In this document: piece by piece, positions 35,705 to 45,863 of the stretch
Layout: each line of letters opens with the position of its first letter
Numbering within the stretch: the first letter of the stretch is position 1
NCBI RefSeq assembly: GCF_002954265.1
Contig: NZ_PPSL01000010.1
Location: 1-64,000 of the forward strand
DNA: 64,000 nucleotides
DNA from: Flavipsychrobacter stenotrophus
Lineage (GTDB): Bacteria > Bacteroidota > Bacteroidia > Chitinophagales > Chitinophagaceae
Reading direction: 5' to 3'
Notes under the pieces: model-generated
The model's input: only the letters and a program-made list of their open reading frames with translations
The model's database searches: none
What the model was told of the DNA's origin: nothing
Program-made: the position numbers and the translations under genes

Positions 35705-38161
35705 TTGACATTTCCCCGCATACATAACTTTCTGATAAGGACAGTTGTCGTTTTTACGGCACTGTCCTTATTCTGTTGTGCGGCATTTGCGCAGCCTACC
35801 GGTGTTGTAAAAGGAAAAGTATCCTCTGCAATCAACAAAGAACCGCTGAGCAATGCCACGATAAGGGTGGTTGGTAACCTTTCTAAAGGTACCGTATCAG
35901 ATATTGATGGTATTTATTCCCTGGTACTTGACACGGGACATCATGTACTATTCTGCGAATATGTCGGTTCGATCACCGACACATTCAATGTTTACATAAA
36001 ACAAGATATTATCACGGAAAGGAACATTAAACTCTCTACAACCGCAGAAGAATTAAAAACGGTGGTGGTGTCTTCAGGCAAATTCAGCCAGAAACTGGAA
36101 GAGTTGACGGTTTCTATGGAGGTGCTTAAACCGTCTCTGATCAATAACAAAAACACCACAAGTATAGAAACGGCACTGGAGCAAGTGCCGGGGCTCACAA
36201 TTATTGACAATGACCCGCAGATAAGAGGTGGTAGTGGATTTACCTTTGGCGTAGGAAGCCGTGTAGCCATTGTGGTAGATGGTATACCCCTGCTCAGTGG
36301 CGACGCCGGCAGACCGGAATGGAGCTATTTACCAGTTGAAAATATAGAACAAATAGAAGTCATAAAAGGCTCATCGTCAGTTCTTTATGGCTCTTCAGCA
36401 ATCAATGGCGTCATCAGCATTCGTTCCGCGTACCCCCGCCTGAAGCCTAAGACTATCATCAGTTATTCGGCCGGGGCGTACAGTGTTCCGCCCTCACCCG
36501 CTATGAACTGGTACAACGGTTCTGTACCCGGATTTACAAATCTTAACTTCCTGCACTCCCGCATTGTCAAGAAAAATCTGGATGTGGTGATAGGTGCCAA
36601 TTTCAATATTGACCAGGGATATATGGGCCCAGCGCCATCTTTTGGCGACCTCGCTCCGGACTTTAAAAAGGCTTTACTGCTTACCGACTCAATCTATACC
36701 TATACCAATAAAGACATGCTTAAGATACGCGGCCGCGTAAATGTGGGCCTTCGTTATCGCTCGAAAAAGTATACTGGCCTTAGTTATGGTGTTAATGCCA
36801 ATGCGATGATCAACAAAACCAATATGGTACTGGCTTGGCTCGATGATTCCGCAGGTATCTATCGAGGTTATCCCGGTGCTGTATTCCTGGAGCAACAGAC
36901 GTTCTTTAACATAGACCCGTTTGTTAAGTATGATAAAGGCAATGGTGTGAGCCATAGTCTTACCACCAGGGTATTCCATACCGACGACCAGATCACCAAC
37001 AACCAAAGTACAAAGGGGACACTATATTATGGCGAATATCAGCTACAACGTAGATATAAACCGCTTGACCTGACATTTACCGGGGGCGTTGTAACTACAA
37101 TTGCCAACACCCGCGCACAACTCTATGATTCAAGCGGTAAACCCAATAATACCATTACCAATATAGCGGGCTATATACAAATGGACAAGAAGATATGGGA
37201 TGTGCTAAACATTTCGGGTGGAGTGCGCTATGAGTATTTCCAGACCAATACGCTGCCTAGTGCCGCGCAACCCATTTTCCGAGCCGGCGCCAGCCTCAAG
37301 GTATTGCAGGGCACGTGGATACGAACATCAATAGGAGATGGATACCGCTACCCTACTATTGCAGAGCGCTACATCTCTACCAAGGTAGGTTTGTTTGGCG
37401 TATTTCCTAATCCGGGCCTGCTGCCCGAAACCAGTAGAAACTTTGAGCTGGGTGTAAAGCAAGGCTTTAAAATTGGTAACTGTATGGGCTACCTGGACCT
37501 TGCAGGTTTCCAGCAGAACTACCATAATACTATCGAGTATCTGTTTGGCGTATGGAATCCTAAAGTATCTATAGTAGGTTTTAAATTTGTGAATACCGGT
37601 GATTCACGTGTGAACGGTGTAGACATATCACTGGCTTGCACCACACCCGAAGAAAAGAAATTCGGACTGGCAGTGTTGGCAGGTTATACCTATGTAGACC
37701 CCGTTTCCCTTTCCCCTGATAAAGTATATGCTTATCCTAAGAAATTACAAGGTGGACAGGACTCAGCAACATTCCGAAACAGCAGCCTCAACCCCGATGG
37801 CAACGTATTGAAATACCGTTTCAGGCACATGCTGAAAGCTGATGTAGAGGTAAAACTGGATAGATACTCCGTAGGACTTAGCTACCGGTACTACAGCAAG
37901 ATGGAGAATATTGACAAAGCATTTAAAGATATTGAAGACGATACCAAGACCATCCCCAACCTGGCACCAATTATCATTGTCGACTACTGGAAAACGCACA
38001 ATGGCTATCACATCTTCGACGCACGAATTGGCTGCAAGCTTACCGCCCATCACAAACTATCGCTCATTGCCAACAATATCTTTAATGTTGCCTATTTCCT
38101 GCGTCCATTAAAAATAGAAGCGCCGCGGTTGGTAACAGTTCAGTACGTGTATACTTTCTAG
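35705..38161 (+). CDS. TonB-dependent outer-membrane receptor
   Basis: An 818-residue receptor: signal peptide (FCCAAFAQ, about 30 residues), carboxypeptidase-regulatory-like domain (34-115, GVVKGKVSSAINKEPLSNATI), plug with ALEQVPGLTIIDNDPQIRG and VGSRVAIVVDGIPLLSGD (about 150-195), then a 22-strand barrel ending in VTVQYVYTF, where the terminal Phe favours outer-membrane insertion. It starts at TTG with no ATG nearby, one base after the previous stop. It lacks a SusD partner, so vitamin, siderophore or small-molecule uptake is as likely as glycan uptake. Confidence 0.93.
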   Translation: MTFPRIHNFLIRTVVVFTALSLFCCAAFAQPTGVVKGKVSSAINKEPLSNATIRVVGNLSKGTVSDIDGIYSLVLDTGHHVLFCEYVGSITDTFNVYIKQDIITERNIKLSTTAEELKTVVVSSGKFSQKLEELTVSMEVLKPSLINNKNTTSIETALEQVPGLTIIDNDPQIRGGSGFTFGVGSRVAIVVDGIPLLSGDAGRPEWSYLPVENIEQIEVIKGSSSVLYGSSAINGVISIRSAYPRLKPKTIISYSAGAYSVPPSPAMNWYNGSVPGFTNLNFLHSRIVKKNLDVVIGANFNIDQGYMGPAPSFGDLAPDFKKALLLTDSIYTYTNKDMLKIRGRVNVGLRYRSKKYTGLSYGVNANAMINKTNMVLAWLDDSAGIYRGYPGAVFLEQQTFFNIDPFVKYDKGNGVSHSLTTRVFHTDDQITNNQSTKGTLYYGEYQLQRRYKPLDLTFTGGVVTTIANTRAQLYDSSGKPNNTITNIAGYIQMDKKIWDVLNISGGVRYEYFQTNTLPSAAQPIFRAGASLKVLQGTWIRTSIGDGYRYPTIAERYISTKVGLFGVFPNPGLLPETSRNFELGVKQGFKIGNCMGYLDLAGFQQNYHNTIEYLFGVWNPKVSIVGFKFVNTGDSRVNGVDISLACTTPEEKKFGLAVLAGYTYVDPVSLSPDKVYAYPKKLQGGQDSATFRNSSLNPDGNVLKYRFRHMLKADVEVKLDRYSVGLSYRYYSKMENIDKAFKDIEDDTKTIPNLAPIIIVDYWKTHNGYHIFDARIGCKLTAHHKLSLIANNIFNVAYFLRPLKIEAPRLVTVQYVYTF

Positions 38162-38240
38162 GGCAACCACCTTCATCTCACAATGGTCTTACCGCAAAGA
38201 TCATTATCTTACATATTGTTCAGACAAACACAGAATACAA

Positions 38241-38507
38241 ATGCGTAAACTCCCAATACTAATTCTATTGTCCCTCTGCTCATGCAATAAATGGAGCGAA
38301 GAAGATAAAGACGCCTGGAAACAAGCCTGCAATGAAAATGCCGAACATTGGACGGCAACGCCTGAAGGTGCAAAAACCTACTGCGATTGTATACTGGATA
38401 AAATGGAAAAGAAATACCCGGATATTAACGATGCCCTGGCACATACAGCCGAAATGGCCACCGATACTACTTACATCAACTGCAGGAATGGGATAAAATT
38501 AAAGTAA
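38241..38507 (+). CDS. Small Cys-rich lipoprotein
   Basis: An 88-residue lipoprotein: MRKLPILILLSLCSC, with the lipobox LCSC and lipidated Cys at about residue 15. The mature part has three more Cys (QACNE, YCDCIL, NCRNG) spaced as if for disulfides. I recognise no family, though short lipoproteins with a CxC and a final Cys before GIKLK occur widely in this phylum. It overlaps nothing and converges with the kinase gene at 38510 across two bases. Confidence 0.6.
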   Translation: MRKLPILILLSLCSCNKWSEEDKDAWKQACNENAEHWTATPEGAKTYCDCILDKMEKKYPDINDALAHTAEMATDTTYINCRNGIKLK

Positions 38508-38509
38508 CG

Positions 38510-39385
38510 CTAAGACGGCAGGAAAATAGTTACACTTGTACCCTGCCCAGGCTTGCTCTTGATGACAAATTTGGCATCTACAAACTTCAGCATATCCTTA
38601 ATGATGAGATAGCCCAGCCCGTGGCCTTTGCGCTTGTCTACATTGGCCGATGAAACTATAAAATGTTCTGACATTACATTGTCTATCTGATCCTTTGTCA
38701 TACCCTTGCCCTCATCTTTCACCTTTATCAGAATCCCCTTCTTGCTTTCACCTCCACTTATAGTAATACAGCCTTGCTCAGTAAAATTCAATGCATTAAG
38801 TATAAGATTATACAGCACGATTTTTACGGGCTCCATGTACTGATAGAGAATAGAGCCTGTGTTAACTTCGTTTTTAAAGGTGATATTCTTCTGCCTGGCC
38901 AGACCTTGAAAGATGCCGAATATCTGATTGGCCATCTGGTGCAGGTCAAACTGCTCTTTGATCATCCTCCGGTTCTCATTCTGGTATTTGATCCAGTTCA
39001 TGATATTGGTAGAGAGCAGCTCCAGTTCTTTAGATGTGTGCGATATCTCTGCCAGCATTTCTTCCTGCATCTCTCTGGAATCTTCATTCTTACCATCTAT
39101 CAGGTTTTTACTGCTGATATGGATAAAGCGCAGGGGACTGATGATATCATGACTGATGATAGAAATAAGGCGCGTCTGTATCATATTGCTTTTCTCCAGC
39201 GCCTCATTCTTTAAGTGTATCTCCCGGGCTTTACGCTCAAGTAGCAGCCTGAAGATCTTTTGCTTTACTACTACCTGCTTCACTACAAACCGAACAATAA
39301 AATAGCCGGCAACAATAACTGCAACAGACAGCACGCCTATTATCACCCAATTTAATGTTGTATCTCCTTCTGCTGCAAAAAACAT
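38510..39385 (-). CDS. Sensor histidine kinase, membrane-anchored
   Basis: A 291-residue kinase. One membrane helix (12-34) is followed by a coiled linker, a HisKA region with phospho-accepting H79 (SIISHDIISPLRFIH) and a HATPase with N-box LILNALNFTEQG, the G1 box KDEGKGM and G2 GHGLGYL. No periplasmic sensing domain is present, so it senses within the membrane or through partners. The regulator gene at 39425-40036 lies just upstream on the same strand and is the likely partner. Confidence 0.92.
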   Translation of the reverse strand: MFFAAEGDTTLNWVIIGVLSVAVIVAGYFIVRFVVKQVVVKQKIFRLLLERKAREIHLKNEALEKSNMIQTRLISIISHDIISPLRFIHISSKNLIDGKNEDSREMQEEMLAEISHTSKELELLSTNIMNWIKYQNENRRMIKEQFDLHQMANQIFGIFQGLARQKNITFKNEVNTGSILYQYMEPVKIVLYNLILNALNFTEQGCITISGGESKKGILIKVKDEGKGMTKDQIDNVMSEHFIVSSANVDKRKGHGLGYLIIKDMLKFVDAKFVIKSKPGQGTSVTIFLPS

Positions 39386-39424
39386 TTTATAGGATCGGAT
39401 TAGTGTGTAAAGTTACGGTGTGTA

Positions 39425-40036
39425 CTAAAAACTGATGTTATATAATAAAGCCAGTTCCAGCAATTGTGTAATAGATTCTGTTTCAGTTTTATCAAATATT
39501 CGCTTCTTCACTGTAGATATAGTACTGGTACTAAGATTCAGTGTATTAGCTATATCGTTGGTATGATGCCCGTTGAGCAGGTAATGTAATATCTCTAACT
39601 CTCTGGGAGCCAAAATTGTAAATGGATTCTTTTGAACCAGTTCATCAACGTCTCCCGCGGGTGCAGGTTCATCGTTAAGAAACCTTTGTATGTATTGCAA
39701 TGACTTATCTTCCTCTTGCGATTTATTGAGATAATAGTGAATATTGTACTGTTTAAAGGCATCGGCATATACCTCACTGAGTTGCATAGAAAAGATCATG
39801 ATCTTCAGATCGGGGTACAGCTTCCTTATTGTAGGCACTATCTCTAATGCTGTGCCATCAGAAAATATCATATCCAGTATCAGGTGAGAACATGGCCCGT
39901 TCTTCAATTCAATCATCAGACCATTGCAACTATTAACCTCCGTTACATTTTTACAATGCAGCTGAGATCTTAATAAAAGCTTCATCCCCTTCCTTATCAT
40001 ACTATGATCGTCTGCAATTATGATATCGGGCTGCAT
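39425..40036 (-). CDS. NarL/LuxR-type response regulator
   Basis: A 203-residue regulator. The receiver domain (1-120) has acidic D9/D10, phospho-accepting D55 (LILDMIFSD) and K105 in YYLNKS. A LuxR-type HTH (142-200: LAPRELEILHYLLNGHHTNDIANTLNLSTSTISTVKKRIF) binds DNA. It is 39 bases upstream of the histidine kinase gene and diverges from a second, soluble kinase at 40223. Confidence 0.93.
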   Translation of the reverse strand: MQPDIIIADDHSMIRKGMKLLLRSQLHCKNVTEVNSCNGLMIELKNGPCSHLILDMIFSDGTALEIVPTIRKLYPDLKIMIFSMQLSEVYADAFKQYNIHYYLNKSQEEDKSLQYIQRFLNDEPAPAGDVDELVQKNPFTILAPRELEILHYLLNGHHTNDIANTLNLSTSTISTVKKRIFDKTETESITQLLELALLYNISF

Positions 40037-40222
40037 AGATATTTATATAGAAAATTTTATATTCATAAAGTATTTATTATTAAATCCATACTTCATTTTC
40101 CTGCTACAAAGGTGCTATTTTTAAAATAATGCCAAGTCGAAATTTTTCTACACATAAGAGCCAACTAAGTGTGTAAGATTGCAGTGTAGTTTACAACATC
40201 TTCTACTTCTTTTTCTAACGCC

Positions 40223-41038
40223 ATGACTAACAATTCATTACACAAACCGAAAGGGGATAAAAACTCATTAATAGCTAATTTTAAAAAATCTGATCCCATT
40301 CAACAAAAATTAGATAACGCTGAAGCTAGAATTGCTTTACTTGAACAAAAATGCAGCCATAAAGATAAGATTCTTGCGGTATTAGCGCATGATCTGAGAA
40401 GTCCGTTATCTTCTATATCAGGACTTATATCTGTATTTGAAGGTAAAGATGCGCAACGGGAACTGGAATTGCATGTTTCGGAACTAAAAACACAGCTCAT
40501 TTCGGTAAACGAGTTAATGAACAACCTGCTGAGGTGGGCATCTCACTCTTTTGAAGATGCCTATTCCAGTCATGCCACTAATATAGACGCGGCATCTATA
40601 CTGCGGCTTAACATGGAATTACTGGATTTTGTAGCCAAAGAAAAAAACATACAGCTGATCAACACTACCACAGGGCCAATTGAATTATTTGTCAATCAGG
40701 ACCAGGTAGATATTATACTCCGAAACCTGCTGCTCAATGCCGTAAAATTCACAGGCTCTGGCGGAACAATTACTATAAGCAGTCAGGTCAATAATAACAA
40801 CACAGAGATCACTATAACCGATACAGGCGTGGGTATGAGTCCGCAACAGCTGGGTACCCTATTTTCCAGCACTCATTTCAGTAACTATGGCACTTCAGGC
40901 GAAAAAGGTTTTGGGCTGGGGTTGCTGCTATGTAAAGAATACCTCGATATTAACAATGGAACCATAACCATAACCAGCGAACTGAACAAAGGCACTGCGA
41001 TAACCATAATGCTACCTTCCGCTATCAATGATCAATGA
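40223..41038 (+). CDS. Soluble sensor histidine kinase
   Basis: A 271-residue kinase with no membrane segment. A coiled segment (25-50) precedes the HisKA box with H56 (LAVLAHDLRSPLSSI) and a HATPase with LLLNAVKFTGSGG, TDTGVGMSPQ and GFGLGLLLCKEYL. It diverges from the regulator gene and is homologous to the neighbouring membrane kinase, so both may feed the same regulator, one from the membrane and one from the cytoplasm. That is inference from position and similarity. Confidence 0.92.
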   Translation: MTNNSLHKPKGDKNSLIANFKKSDPIQQKLDNAEARIALLEQKCSHKDKILAVLAHDLRSPLSSISGLISVFEGKDAQRELELHVSELKTQLISVNELMNNLLRWASHSFEDAYSSHATNIDAASILRLNMELLDFVAKEKNIQLINTTTGPIELFVNQDQVDIILRNLLLNAVKFTGSGGTITISSQVNNNNTEITITDTGVGMSPQQLGTLFSSTHFSNYGTSGEKGFGLGLLLCKEYLDINNGTITITSELNKGTAITIMLPSAINDQ

Positions 41039-41179
41039 ATACGGTTTATATAGCAGACATACTATTGTCAATACCTCAAAAACATACACATAACTACTTT
41101 GCTATTGACCACCTACAAATATATCCCAAAGCTCCTCCTTACCATGAATCCCGGCTACTGAATGAGCATAGCTGAGACT

Positions 41180-41210
41180 GGTCGGTCCTGCCCCGTCAGC
41201 AGGACCGACC
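41180..41210. repeat. Perfect 12-bp GC-rich hairpin
   Basis: GGTCGGTCCTGC (41180-41191) and its exact complement (41199-41210) enclose CCCGTCA. There is no T-tract. It lies in the 293-base gap between the soluble kinase gene and the end of jetD; nothing else is seen in the gap. Confidence 0.6.
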
Positions 41211-41331
41211 GGGGGAGTTCGTTAACGGAATTGGGATAGACTTCAAATAACAACTAACTCACCAGATCAAGGCAACGACGATTTACAATCTTCCCTTTGC
41301 ACCGCTCGCTTATTCCGCCGACGCATCGCTC

Positions 41332-42186
41332 TTATAACACGATTCCTATAAGAAGCTCCTGCTCCAGCCATTTCTTGTATTTATGCAGTAGGACTATGAG
41401 ATCAAGGATACCTTGTTCTACTGTACTGATGTCATTGAGCTTTTGGCGGTCGTACAGACCTTTATTCCCATATTTTTCCAGTAATGCTTCAATATTATCA
41501 GGAACATAGAACGATGCCCGGATGCCCAGGTGCTTCTTGTACTCCTGCATGTAAATATTGATACCTGCAAAGTCAAGATCGCCAAAGTGCAGGTAGTTGT
41601 TAGGTATAGTTAGCAGCCATTTAATTACATCCCTACTCTGCTCCTGCGGGTAGCGGGAAATGAATAATGGCTTTATACCCTTGAAAAGGTGTTGCTGCTT
41701 TTCTATCCACCTGAAGTTCTCTGCATTCTCAATGCCTACTATAACCACATCCGCCGCAGGTATTAACTTTTCAAAATCATAGATGAATTGAAAGGTGCCT
41801 GGCTCGGGGTTAATAGTAATTGCCTTACTGTTGAGTGAGGCATCTATCGGCAGGTAACTGTTAACGAGGAAGCCCTTAAAAGTGCGTTTGGACTGTAACT
41901 TGGAATCGTTACCGGCAAGCACAAGGTCGGTGCGTGTAGCCTGATCATTCTTTAGGGTATTAATATAGGCTGAAACGTCATTGATCTGAAAACGGTTAAA
42001 CAACCAATTGGCTATGGCTGTTTTATCAACAATGTATAACAGGCTTTTTGTGCGGCCTGTAATACGCACCAAAACAATACCCTCATTGATGAGCTCATCA
42101 ATGAGGGTATGTCTTGCCTGACTGGCGGGGAGTTGTTCCCCGTCAATCAGTTGGAGTAGTTTTTCAGCTATACTAAGCGTTATCAT
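41332..42186 (-). CDS. jetD: Wadjet-like JetD, Toprim-domain nuclease subunit
   Basis: A 284-residue protein with the Toprim signature of the JetD/MksG (DUF2220) family: acidic E153 in VIVGIENAENF and the D-x-D pair D203/D205 in LHFGDLDFAGI, then a C-terminal WLEQELL helix typical of the family. JetD is the nuclease that cuts plasmid DNA once the SMC motor has looped it. The protein is shorter than the usual 380-400 residues, so the N-terminal arm is reduced. Its start overlaps the stop of jetC by four bases. It is the last gene of the operon on the minus strand. Confidence 0.85.
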   Translation of the reverse strand: MITLSIAEKLLQLIDGEQLPASQARHTLIDELINEGIVLVRITGRTKSLLYIVDKTAIANWLFNRFQINDVSAYINTLKNDQATRTDLVLAGNDSKLQSKRTFKGFLVNSYLPIDASLNSKAITINPEPGTFQFIYDFEKLIPAADVVIVGIENAENFRWIEKQQHLFKGIKPLFISRYPQEQSRDVIKWLLTIPNNYLHFGDLDFAGINIYMQEYKKHLGIRASFYVPDNIEALLEKYGNKGLYDRQKLNDISTVEQGILDLIVLLHKYKKWLEQELLIGIVL

Positions 42187-45100
42187 GCTGTTGCCAATGC
42201 TTCACTTCCTTTTTTGATCAACTTCTTAATGGTCGTCACGTGCTTACTGTCCTTGCTCAGCAGGTAGGTATACCTGTAGTCTGTAGCGTTGAACGATGTT
42301 GGTGAACTATTGATAAGCAGGATATTTCTGTCGTTGGCAAACTTAAGGATACCCTTTACATTGTTAGGGTGAAGCTTACCAATTTCATCCATCATACAAT
42401 GCATACGGAAGTCTTTAAAGCGCTTGGATGCACTGTCTTTGAATACATTGAGCAGCATGATGTTGACCATTGCTTTCACCAGTATGTCCGTACCTTCAGA
42501 GCCTACGTTGGCCAGTTTTTCTACCCATCCGCTGTCGTTGTCATTCTCCACTATCCTGAACTGCAACTCGAAAGAATCGGCAAGGCCTATCTCTTTCTCT
42601 TTTCTTGAGCCTATCTCCTTCGCGAAGTCTTTAAGCAGGGTGATCGCTTTCTTGTTCTGCGCTTCGTTGTCTCCAGACGAGAAGAGATCTACCACACCAA
42701 GGCTAAGCCCGCTGCCGTCGTTGAACTGGCGTATGGCCTGCAGCAATGCAACAACGTTGTTTTTGCTTTCAGACAGCTGCAACTTTATGCTCTTGATAAC
42801 ACCTGCAAAATTGCGCTCTTCAAAGTCGCGGTTGATGTGTGTGATCACTTTTTGTATCTCACCGCCTTTAGAGGTAAGCTCATTGGTCTCCTTCCCTATC
42901 TGGCGTATTAGGGTAGCAAAGCGTTCATTGACCCGCTTTTCGTACTGTACTATTTTATTCTCTTCCAAAAACTCACTCAGCATTTCGGCAAACTCAATAA
43001 AGTCTTTCGGCTCTTGCAAGTTGGTCTTAAAGTGGAATACATTCTGCTCGGAGAAATTACCATTGAATTTCCTGATGGCCGAGTAGAGGTCGTTGTAACG
43101 CTCTATGATCGTATAGATCTTCCCGTTCAGCGCTTCTATCAGTGATTTCAGGCCGGCGTTGTTCTCCACCCTATCCGGCAACAGTCCTTCAAACTCTGCG
43201 ATCTGCTTGTAATGATCTGTCTGCTTGAAACTGTCGAAAGTAGCCAGACCGTCGGTCATAATATTCAGGCGGCCGGTAAGTTCGTTAATTTCGGTAGCCA
43301 GTAAGTCTATCTCGCGCTGCAACTTTTGTTTTTGCAGGTTATATTTTTCCTGCTCATTCTCCAGCTGCGTTTCTTTCAATCGCTTGTCAGTTTTGAAAGA
43401 ATCGACATTATCTAATAACTCGCGTTTATCTTTATTGTACTCGGCAACCCTATCTCTGTTCGCATTGATATAGTCCAGCTCCCTTTGCAAACTGCCCAGC
43501 TCCCTGTCTATATCTGCCATGCGCACCACATCAGCGCCTTCTTTTTCAAGGTTCTGCGTCTGTTGTTGCTTTATATCGGCTATCCTGTCGGCAGTTTCCT
43601 GCTTCCGGGTCTTTAGTTCTTCTGTCGCTTCGGTTACCAGTTCTTTTATGCGGGTATCTTCAGCGCGTATCTTACGGTTCTGCTCGCGCTCTTTGTTCTC
43701 CAGCTGCTTCTCCATGCTGCTCCTCACCTGTTCCAGTTCCTTTTCTTCCCTGGCCAGTTCATCAGCAGCGGTGATCATCTCTTCAGCAACCTGCGCCAAT
43801 AATTGTTCCTTTTCTTCACCGGCTTTCCGCACCAGGTCAGCATACTTTACTTCGTTGGTCTGCAACTGCCCCTTGTGGCGCTGCAACTCATACTCCATCT
43901 GTCTGCGGCTGTTGTTCAGCTCCTTTATTTTCCCCTGGTAGCGCGATCTTAGTTTGTTGCTTTCATCATCGCGCTCTTCTATCAGTTTGGCAATATTGGC
44001 CCTGTTGGCTTCGGCCTTTTGCAGCCACTCGCCACGCTCCAACTCATAGTCAGCAACGGTCTTTACTTTCTTACCTATGTCTTCCAGGTTTATCTTCAGT
44101 CCGTAAACGCTGTCATTGGCGCCTTCGGTATACGATGGTGACAGGTCGGGCTGAAATAAGACCGTTTCTTCATCTATGATCTTACCTATGTTGTTTTCCC
44201 AGCCTTGCACATTGGTACTTAGCCAGCCATAAAGAGAATCTTTGTTCTTCTCTAGCTTGGCGGCAATAGACTCTATGGCAGCAGTAAACTGCTTACTGTC
44301 ATCATGCAGCTTTTCTATTTTCCGATCGAATATACCTGTACTCTTTTCCGCATCCAGTTCCCATTGCTTTTGCATGGTTTCCGACTGCTTCTTTGAATCA
44401 GCTATTTCAATTTCACCGTTCTTCAGCTTCTGCTGCAGGGTGGCTATTTCGCCCTTTACCAGTTCTATCTCCTGCTCAAAATAGCGTTGCAATTGTATCT
44501 TCTGCTTCTTCAGCTTCAGATCGTGTATGTTGTCTTTCTTTTGAGTAATGGTATTGCGGGCCACCTCCAGCGCTTCCTGGTGCTGTGTGCGAATTTCAGC
44601 AAATGCCAGTTTATACTCTTCGGTGGTGTCATCTTTGAACTGCAAAAACTCTTCGCGCAATTTGTTCTTGCGCACAAGGTTGGTGCTTTCAAAACGGGCC
44701 AGTTCATTTTGTTGCTGCTGTATCAATGCCTTGTAACGGCCGTTGATCTCCGTAAATCTTGTGTTCAGCAGCTCGCGCTCAGTCCTCAGCCTGTCGCGCT
44801 CTTCTTCCACCCTGTCTTTCTTGTCTACGCGCTGTATAATAGAGGCAATGTCTATGCTTTCATAATACTCAGCCCTAACTTTTATCTTCTTCAGGTCATT
44901 ATCCAGGATATTGATCTGCTTTTGTATATCCTCGCGCTTGGCCTTGAACTTATCCTTCAGTTCATCAGCCTTCTGTTGCAGTGTCTGGCGCTGCTTATCC
45001 TGCTGGTCGCGTTTCTTTTCTATTTTTGGTTGCTCGTCTACAGCTATACCACGAGCGTGAAACAGCTGTACCGCAGTTTCTTTCTTCTCTTTGTTGAGTG

Positions 45101-45863
45101 ATATGATGGCGGCATGTCCGCGGGCAATGGTCTCAGCCATTTTGCGCACAGGTATTTCGCCACTCTTGTTAGCTTCAGTCCACTTGTTGATGTCCGCCAG
45201 CTGAGTATCGAAATCCTTCAGGTGCAGTGCATACTTATCCAGGTCTATCTTCACATCTTCTTCATTCAAAGACATGATGATGGTCTGCTTAATGAATTCC
45301 GCATCCAGCTTACTGTTCAGGAATACATTCTGTATGGTACGCGGCAGGTTCTGGTACTGGCGACTTTCTATGATAGCATATTTCCTGAATTCCTTATCCA
45401 ACCCCAGGTTGTTGCCATACAATATATCGCGGTACTCTTCATACCTGTCTATCTTGCGGGTGTAGCCCACCTTCTTGCCCAGCACTTCTCTTATGCCGTC
45501 CCACGCCATGGCTTTGCCGTCACTGTCAATATAATGTTCCTGCTGGTACTCACTGTTAATAAAACGGAAGCACGCCCTACCCTGCGACTTGAACGCCATA
45601 ATGCAATACGTGCCGGTTTCGCGCACCACCTCATATATCACATAAGAATTGCCAAAAGGGAAATAGTACTCGTCAAATGTCTTTTTACCCTTCTCTATAC
45701 CCAGCTTTAATTTATCAGCATTGTAAAAGAAAAGTATGGCCCTCAGGCTTGTGCTCTTACCCACACCCTGCGTACCTATAAAGTGTACATTGCCATCAAT
45801 AGCCACCTCGGCATACTTCACATTGGCACTGTTAATAAAAATAATCCTGTTTAAATATCTCAT
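42183..45863 (-). CDS. jetC: Wadjet-like JetC, SMC/MukB-type ATPase
   Basis: A 1226-residue SMC-like protein. Walker A GTQGVGKST lies at residues 30-38, Walker B MMDE with acidic D1159/E1160 near the C-terminus, and SEGTDILVKAMVNIML shortly before it is the likely signature helix. Between them lie two long coiled-coil arms, rich in Glu, Lys, Arg and Gln, around a central hinge-like region at about 540-620 (short globular segment with GWLSTNVQGWENNIG). JetC dimers extrude DNA loops to detect small circular DNA. ATGA overlaps with jetB before and jetD after show a tightly coupled operon. Confidence 0.9.
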   Translation of the reverse strand: MRYLNRIIFINSANVKYAEVAIDGNVHFIGTQGVGKSTSLRAILFFYNADKLKLGIEKGKKTFDEYYFPFGNSYVIYEVVRETGTYCIMAFKSQGRACFRFINSEYQQEHYIDSDGKAMAWDGIREVLGKKVGYTRKIDRYEEYRDILYGNNLGLDKEFRKYAIIESRQYQNLPRTIQNVFLNSKLDAEFIKQTIIMSLNEEDVKIDLDKYALHLKDFDTQLADINKWTEANKSGEIPVRKMAETIARGHAAIISLNKEKKETAVQLFHARGIAVDEQPKIEKKRDQQDKQRQTLQQKADELKDKFKAKREDIQKQINILDNDLKKIKVRAEYYESIDIASIIQRVDKKDRVEEERDRLRTERELLNTRFTEINGRYKALIQQQQNELARFESTNLVRKNKLREEFLQFKDDTTEEYKLAFAEIRTQHQEALEVARNTITQKKDNIHDLKLKKQKIQLQRYFEQEIELVKGEIATLQQKLKNGEIEIADSKKQSETMQKQWELDAEKSTGIFDRKIEKLHDDSKQFTAAIESIAAKLEKNKDSLYGWLSTNVQGWENNIGKIIDEETVLFQPDLSPSYTEGANDSVYGLKINLEDIGKKVKTVADYELERGEWLQKAEANRANIAKLIEERDDESNKLRSRYQGKIKELNNSRRQMEYELQRHKGQLQTNEVKYADLVRKAGEEKEQLLAQVAEEMITAADELAREEKELEQVRSSMEKQLENKEREQNRKIRAEDTRIKELVTEATEELKTRKQETADRIADIKQQQTQNLEKEGADVVRMADIDRELGSLQRELDYINANRDRVAEYNKDKRELLDNVDSFKTDKRLKETQLENEQEKYNLQKQKLQREIDLLATEINELTGRLNIMTDGLATFDSFKQTDHYKQIAEFEGLLPDRVENNAGLKSLIEALNGKIYTIIERYNDLYSAIRKFNGNFSEQNVFHFKTNLQEPKDFIEFAEMLSEFLEENKIVQYEKRVNERFATLIRQIGKETNELTSKGGEIQKVITHINRDFEERNFAGVIKSIKLQLSESKNNVVALLQAIRQFNDGSGLSLGVVDLFSSGDNEAQNKKAITLLKDFAKEIGSRKEKEIGLADSFELQFRIVENDNDSGWVEKLANVGSEGTDILVKAMVNIMLLNVFKDSASKRFKDFRMHCMMDEIGKLHPNNVKGILKFANDRNILLINSSPTSFNATDYRYTYLLSKDSKHVTTIKKLIKKGSEALATA

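Noticed and set aside
42424-43086. Long plus-strand frames opposite jetC (several of 80-220 codons)
   Set aside because: They are Ser/Leu/Phe-rich antisense shadows of coiled-coil coding sequence.
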